Origin: Spirosoma sp. 48-14
GTDB taxonomy: Bacteria > Bacteroidota > Bacteroidia > Cytophagales > Spirosomataceae
Direction: 5' to 3'
Assembly: GCF_001898575.1 (NCBI RefSeq)
Contig: NZ_MKUD01000081.1
Location: forward strand, 217,606 to 281,605
DNA: 64,000 bases
In this document: positions 59,610 through 64,000 of the stretch, one piece after another
Layout of the letters: each line of letters opens with the position of its first letter
How positions within the stretch are numbered: position 1 is the stretch's first letter
Translations under genes and position numbers: made by a program
The notes under the pieces: generated by a model
What the model was told of the DNA's origin: nothing
Seen by the model: the letters and a program-made list of their open reading frames with translations, nothing else
The model's database searches: none

Positions 59610-62144
59610 ATGTTTCGAAAAACTCCACTGCCAATGCGCAATAGCACAATTCAGTACGCGTCAACTCTTCTTTTCTTACTTTTTCTTACGGGTTGGACAC
59701 AGGCCCAAAACCTACGCCCTCCTGCTTATCCGCTCATCACCCACGATCCTTATTTTAGTTTGTGGAGTATGACCGATAAACTAACCGACTCCCCTACCCG
59801 CCACTGGACCGGCAAGCCCCAATCGCTGGAAGGTATTATCCGGGTCGATGGTAAGCCGTATCAGTTTTTAGGAGCCGTTCCGACAACCTACGAACCCATT
59901 CTGGCATCGGGCGAATCGAAACCTTATTCAGCGAAGTATACGCTGGAAAAACCCGACAGAGGCTGGGAGAAGGCTGATTTCGACGATAGTAAATGGATGT
60001 CGGGCACAGGTCCTTTTGGCGATACCCCTGATGCACATACCAAATGGGTCAACAGCCAGACCATGAAAGAGGGAATCTACGTTCGTCGGGAATTTACCTA
60101 CGATGGAAAAGCCGATCTATCGAAACTTCTGCTGGTACTCAATCATGACGACGACGTAGTGATCTACCTCAACGGTACCAAAATTCTCGATAAACCCGAC
60201 TACGTCAACGAATACATCTATCTGCCGTTCCCCGAAGCAGGTCAGAAGGCACTTAAAACGGGCAAGAACGTGCTGGCCGTTCACTGTGTAAGTCCGCGCG
60301 GAGGGTCATTTATTGACGTCGGTATTGTTAACCCCATCACCAACTCGTCGGTCTCCGCAGCAACGCAAACGGATGTGACGGTATCGGCAACGCAGACCCG
60401 CTACACCTTTACAGCGGGGCCTGTCAATCTGACGGTCAACTTCCTGTCGCCCTTATTACTCGACGAACTGGAGGTAGCGGCTCGGCCTGTAAGCTACGTT
60501 TCGTTCGATGTACAATCGTCGGATAAGAAGCCACACTCCGTACAGGTATTTTTCAGTGAATCGGGCACCATTGCGACCAACACCATCGGCCAGGAGGTGA
60601 TTACCAAAACGGCTCAGACCAGTGGCCTGACCTACCAGGTCGTGGGCACGGAAGCCCAGCCCGTACTGGGTCGTAAAGGCGACAATGTACGCATCGACTG
60701 GGGATATGCGTATCTGGCGGCTCCCCAACAGGCCGGAAACCAAACTGCATCGGGCCTGGCTAATGGGCTGAAACAGGCTTTTCTGGCCAAAGGCCAACTG
60801 CCAACTTCGGGCACCCGACCAGGAGCCAAAGCGGCTGTCGATATAGCCCTCGCTGCTGTTCTGGACTTCAACAACATAACCGGCCCAGCCACCAAACACC
60901 TCCTGCTGGGCTACGACGATCTGTATTCGGTGCAGTATTTCAAGCAGAATTTACGGGCCTGGTGGCGTCGGGATGGAAAAACGTCTATGGCCGATCTGTT
61001 GCAGATAGCTGAGAGTGATTACAACCGACTCCGCCAAAAATGCACCACGTTCGACGCCAAACTCCGTGCCGATGCTCAGAAAGCCGGTGGTAAAGAATAT
61101 GCTGATCTGTGCGTACTGGCGTATCGTCAGTCCATTGCCGCACATAAAATCGTGGCTGGGCCCAAAGGGGAAGTGCTTTTCTTTTCGAAAGAGAATTTCT
61201 CAAATGGTTCCATCGGTACGGTCGACATTACCTATCCCTCGGCTCCGCTTTATCTGCTCTATAACCCCCTTCTGCTGAAAGGCATGATGGAGCCGATTTT
61301 CCAGTATTCCGAAAGTGGACGCTGGACGAAGCCTTTTGCGGCTCACGACGTAGGGACGTACCCCCTTGCCAACGGGCAAACCTATGGCGAAGATATGCCC
61401 GTAGAAGAATGTGGTAATATGCTGATTCTGACGGGTGCTATCGCCAAAGCGGAAGGCAACGCCAACTACGCCAAGCAACACTGGAAAACGCTGACAACCT
61501 GGGTAGAGTACCTGAAAAAAGATGGGTTCGATCCGGCTAATCAGCTCTGCACCGATGATTTTGCCGGTCATATTGCCCGAAATGCCAACCTGTCCATAAA
61601 AGCGATTCTGGGCATTGCCGCTTACAGCCAACTGGCAGGGCAACTGGGCGACAAAGCAACGGCTGAAAGTTACCTGAAAACGGCGAAAGAAATGGCCGCT
61701 AAATGGCAACCCTTGGCCCTGGACAAAACCGCATCGGATAAAACGCATTACGACCTTACGTTCGAAAATCCGGGCGACACCTGGAGTCAGAAGTATAATC
61801 TGGTGTGGGATAGGCTTTTAGGTATAAACATTTTCCCCAAAGACATTGCCCAAAAAGAAATCGCCTACTACCTGACGAAACAGGAGCCTTATGGCCTGCC
61901 GCTGGACAGCCGTAAGACCTATACCAAGTCCGACTGGATTATGTGGACGGCTACGATGGCGAATTCATCCAAAGATTTTCAGGCGCTGGTACGACCCGTC
62001 TGGCGGTATGCCAACGAAACCCCCTCGCGGGTGCCCCTTTCCGACTGGCACGAAACCGTCAACGCCAAGCAGGTTGGTTTTCAGGCCCGGTCCGTAGTGG
62101 GCGGCTATTTTATTAAAATGCTTGAAGGTAAACTGGCTAAATAA
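59610..62144 (+). CDS. GtaA/DUF4965-type glutaminase-like protein with inserted beta-sandwich
   Basis: The 844-residue protein has a signal peptide (cleaved near TQAQ, residue 33) and a DUF4964-like N-terminus (PPAYPLITHDPYFSLWS). A galactose-binding-like insert follows (about 108-240, GWEKADFDDSKW...LVLNHDDDVVIYLNG), then DUF5127- and DUF4965/DUF1793-like regions. These include WWRRDGK, YADLCVLAYRQSIAAHKIV, SPA-like YPSAPLYLLYNP, AAHDVGTYPLANGQ and TDDFAGHIARNANLSIKAI. The set is known from fungal glutaminase A, but bacterial members have uncertain activity. The length fits. It lies six bases before the GH2 gene, so one operon. An ATG at residue 9 is an alternative start. Confidence 0.85.
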   Translation: MFRKTPLPMRNSTIQYASTLLFLLFLTGWTQAQNLRPPAYPLITHDPYFSLWSMTDKLTDSPTRHWTGKPQSLEGIIRVDGKPYQFLGAVPTTYEPILASGESKPYSAKYTLEKPDRGWEKADFDDSKWMSGTGPFGDTPDAHTKWVNSQTMKEGIYVRREFTYDGKADLSKLLLVLNHDDDVVIYLNGTKILDKPDYVNEYIYLPFPEAGQKALKTGKNVLAVHCVSPRGGSFIDVGIVNPITNSSVSAATQTDVTVSATQTRYTFTAGPVNLTVNFLSPLLLDELEVAARPVSYVSFDVQSSDKKPHSVQVFFSESGTIATNTIGQEVITKTAQTSGLTYQVVGTEAQPVLGRKGDNVRIDWGYAYLAAPQQAGNQTASGLANGLKQAFLAKGQLPTSGTRPGAKAAVDIALAAVLDFNNITGPATKHLLLGYDDLYSVQYFKQNLRAWWRRDGKTSMADLLQIAESDYNRLRQKCTTFDAKLRADAQKAGGKEYADLCVLAYRQSIAAHKIVAGPKGEVLFFSKENFSNGSIGTVDITYPSAPLYLLYNPLLLKGMMEPIFQYSESGRWTKPFAAHDVGTYPLANGQTYGEDMPVEECGNMLILTGAIAKAEGNANYAKQHWKTLTTWVEYLKKDGFDPANQLCTDDFAGHIARNANLSIKAILGIAAYSQLAGQLGDKATAESYLKTAKEMAAKWQPLALDKTASDKTHYDLTFENPGDTWSQKYNLVWDRLLGINIFPKDIAQKEIAYYLTKQEPYGLPLDSRKTYTKSDWIMWTATMANSSKDFQALVRPVWRYANETPSRVPLSDWHETVNAKQVGFQARSVVGGYFIKMLEGKLAK

Positions 62145-62150
62145 ACGACC

Positions 62151-64000
62151 ATGAAATATCAATCAAGTTATCCCCCCTCTCCTGAAACCAGGAGAGGAGC
62201 CGGGGGTGAGGTAAATCTCACGAAAGTCACCCTCAGCCTACTTTCCACCCTCCTCACTACCCAATTTGCGTTTGCCCAAACACCAGCCGTCAGCCAGCTT
62301 CAGCCTGCGCCGATCATGAGCCGCTGGGAAAAGCAGGTAACTCCCGAAAATGCCTGGCGCGAATACCCGCGCCCGCAATTGGTTCGGAAACAGTGGCAAA
62401 ATCTGAATGGTCTTTGGGAGTATGCCATTACGCCAAAAACAGCCCCGAAGCCAACCCAATTCAGTGGTCAGATTCTGGTTCCGTTCGCCGTTGAATCGAC
62501 CCTGTCGAAAGTCACGAAATCGCTCTTACCCGACCAGCGGTTGTGGTATCGTCGTACCATCAGCCTACCGCAAGACTGGTCTGGTCAACGGGTAATCCTT
62601 CATTTTGGCGCGGTCGATTACGAATGCAACCTCTGGGTCAATGATGGGCTGGTTGGCTCACATACCGGCGGCTCCGACGCATTCAGCTTCGACATAACCG
62701 ATTTCCTGAAAGACGGGGCCAATGAACTCGTTCTGGGCGTAACGGACCCAACCTCAACGGGCGAGCAACCACGCGGAAAACAATTACTTAACCCCAACGG
62801 CATCTGGTACACACCCGTATCGGGCATCTGGCAAACGGTCTGGATGGAGCCAGTTCCTAAACAAACCTACATCGAAGAAGTACGGCTTACTCCCGAGCTG
62901 GATTCGGGTCGCGTTCGGGTGGAAGTATTGCTCGATAAGCCTGCTAACAACTTTACCACGGCAGTTCGGGTAACGGCTTTAGACGGTAATCAAACAGTGG
63001 CCTCAACACTTGTTCGTGCTGGAAGAGCTGCCTATTTGTCGATCAAAAGCCCAAAACTCTGGTCGCCGGACAAGCCGTTCCTCTACGATTATCGCGTTGA
63101 CTTAGTGACCGTTACCGACCCCTTCGGCGATACGCCCCGCAACCGACGCCCACGCCAGGACGAAGCTTTACGAACGGCCTATGCCAATGCCACCGTTACA
63201 GGGAATCCGCTGGATGTGGTCACGGGCTATTTCGCCATACGGAAGATTTCGGTTGGACCGGGCCCCGTTGCCAACCAGCCGGTTTTATTGCTGAACAACA
63301 AATTCGTTTTCCAGAACGGCCCGCTCGATCAGGGCTGGTGGCCGGGTGGTTTGCTTACTCCGCCTTCCGACGAGGGCATGACGTTTGAAATTGATTTCCT
63401 CAAAAAGTCAGGTTTCAACATGCTCCGTAAGCACATCAAGGTTGAACCCGAACGGTATTATTACCTCTGCGATAAGTTGGGAATACTGGTCTGGCAGGAT
63501 ATGCCGTCAGGCTTTCTGGAAGGACAAAACGAATCGCCCGGTGACCAGTCAGAACCCGTACGTCGGTCGAAAGGGAAAGAGCAGTTTGAGCTGGAATTGC
63601 GTCGGATGATGAACCGCCTGTACAACCATCCAAGCATCGTAACCTGGGTAGTTCACAACGAAGGCTGGGGCCAGTACGACAACAACCGACTGGCCGATTG
63701 GGTAAAAGCCATCGATCCGAGCCGGACCGTCAATGCTGCCAGTGGCTGGAATGACCGGGGCGCGGGTGAATTCTTCGATATCCATACGTATCAGGAAGAA
63801 CCTAACGCACCAGTTGCCAAAGCAAATCGGGTTGTTGTCATTGGTGAGTTTGGCGGTATTGGCTGGCCGGTGCAGGGACATCTCTGGAATCCGAACATGC
63901 GTAACTGGGGCTATCAGACCTATCAATCGGCCGATGTAGTAGAGCAGGCCTATCGGAAGAAATACGCCAAAATCATCGAGTATTACCAAAAGCAGGCTTT
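62151..64000 (+). CDS. GH2 family glycosidase (beta-galactosidase-like), partial at the right edge
   Basis: 616 residues are visible; the 3' end is outside. After a short N-terminal part that contains a dispersed palindrome (residues 7-20) comes a signal peptide ending FAFAQ (about residue 43). GH2 domains follow: a sugar-binding beta-sandwich (about 50-240), an Ig-like domain (about 240-400) and a TIM barrel. The acid/base Glu 504 is in WVVHNEGWG and the nucleophile Glu 566 in VIGEFGG, both in frame. GH2 enzymes include beta-galactosidases, beta-glucuronidases and beta-mannosidases; the type is not decided here. The start is forced, as no ATG, GTG or TTG lies in frame between the repeat and the signal peptide. 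Confidence 0.9.
   Translation, partial: MKYQSSYPPSPETRRGAGGEVNLTKVTLSLLSTLLTTQFAFAQTPAVSQLQPAPIMSRWEKQVTPENAWREYPRPQLVRKQWQNLNGLWEYAITPKTAPKPTQFSGQILVPFAVESTLSKVTKSLLPDQRLWYRRTISLPQDWSGQRVILHFGAVDYECNLWVNDGLVGSHTGGSDAFSFDITDFLKDGANELVLGVTDPTSTGEQPRGKQLLNPNGIWYTPVSGIWQTVWMEPVPKQTYIEEVRLTPELDSGRVRVEVLLDKPANNFTTAVRVTALDGNQTVASTLVRAGRAAYLSIKSPKLWSPDKPFLYDYRVDLVTVTDPFGDTPRNRRPRQDEALRTAYANATVTGNPLDVVTGYFAIRKISVGPGPVANQPVLLLNNKFVFQNGPLDQGWWPGGLLTPPSDEGMTFEIDFLKKSGFNMLRKHIKVEPERYYYLCDKLGILVWQDMPSGFLEGQNESPGDQSEPVRRSKGKEQFELELRRMMNRLYNHPSIVTWVVHNEGWGQYDNNRLADWVKAIDPSRTVNAASGWNDRGAGEFFDIHTYQEEPNAPVAKANRVVVIGEFGGIGWPVQGHLWNPNMRNWGYQTYQSADVVEQAYRKKYAKIIEYYQKQA
62171..62212. repeat. Dispersed CCCCTCTCCTG palindrome (copy 3), inside the GH2 coding region
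   Basis: The stem CCTCTCCTG (62176-62184) pairs with 62189-62197 around AAAC, followed by AGCCGGGGGTGAGGT. It lies inside the GH2 reading frame and encodes SPETRRGAGGE. Confidence 0.85.

Overview
The window looks like a chromosomal segment of a Cytophagales bacterium (Bacteroidota), probably Spirosoma or a close relative; the genus is an inference from gene style. The grounds are a SusC/SusD pair, several genes preceded by the Bacteroidota promoter element TAnnTTTG instead of a sigma-70 type -10 box, no strong ribosome binding sites, many lipoproteins and 7TMR-DISM/LytTR regulators. I see no transposase, integrase, rRNA or CRISPR array. One tRNA is present, tRNA-Arg(CCT).

Layout. 1-6 kb: end of an RND-type efflux operon (adaptor plus TolC-like channel), a peptidoglycan amidase lipoprotein, an M28 peptidase, a nucleoside hydrolase and a small lipoprotein. 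6-11 kb: Nudix hydrolase, a class I aminotransferase and prephenate dehydrogenase (aromatic amino acid synthesis) separated by a GxxExxY gene, then a ParE/RelE-type toxin-antitoxin pair and an aldo/keto reductase. 11-22 kb: four-helix-bundle protein, lipoproteins, a large carbamoyl-phosphate synthase chain without the C-terminal allosteric domain, a double-DUF4394 protein, a Wzi-like outer-membrane protein, a second aldo/keto reductase and a Nif3-family protein. 22-29 kb: MATE exporter behind a structured leader, HflX, tRNA-Arg, a long gene-poor stretch, a LytTR regulator and a second Wzi-like protein. 29-32.5 kb: a compact arsenic operon arsR-arsM-arsC-arsN2-acr3 with visible operator and promoter.

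32.5-45.6 kb is the most unusual part. On the minus strand, SusC, SusD, two paralogous DoxX-type membrane proteins with an extra C-terminal domain, a membrane-anchored cytochrome c, a Tat-exported SoxC-like sulfite dehydrogenase and a phytoene-desaturase-like flavoprotein lie in one direction. Upstream are a DUF4395 membrane protein with a CxxC motif, a small ACT-like protein and, divergently, a cysteine-rich Rrf2 regulator with a palindrome in front. This suggests a TonB-linked uptake system joined to periplasmic sulfur-compound oxidation.

45.6-53.5 kb: LytTR membrane regulator, 7TMR-DISM histidine kinase, Tat-exported Gfo/Idh/MocA oxidoreductase, SCP2-like protein, an HPr-kinase-like ATPase and a DUF2147 protein. 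53.5-64 kb: a sugar-acid and glycan region with an exported phosphodiesterase/phosphatase-type enzyme, SDR oxidoreductase, mannonate dehydratase, Tat-exported enolase-superfamily dehydratase, signal-peptide-bearing RraA-family protein, GtaA-like DUF4965 protein and the start of a GH2 glycosidase. Most of the sugar-acid enzymes carry export signals, so part of the pathway may run in the periplasm.

The intergenic spaces carry at least six families of dispersed palindromes, including octanucleotide-repeat hairpins and an element that is read in the same frame into the N-terminal regions of two exported proteins.
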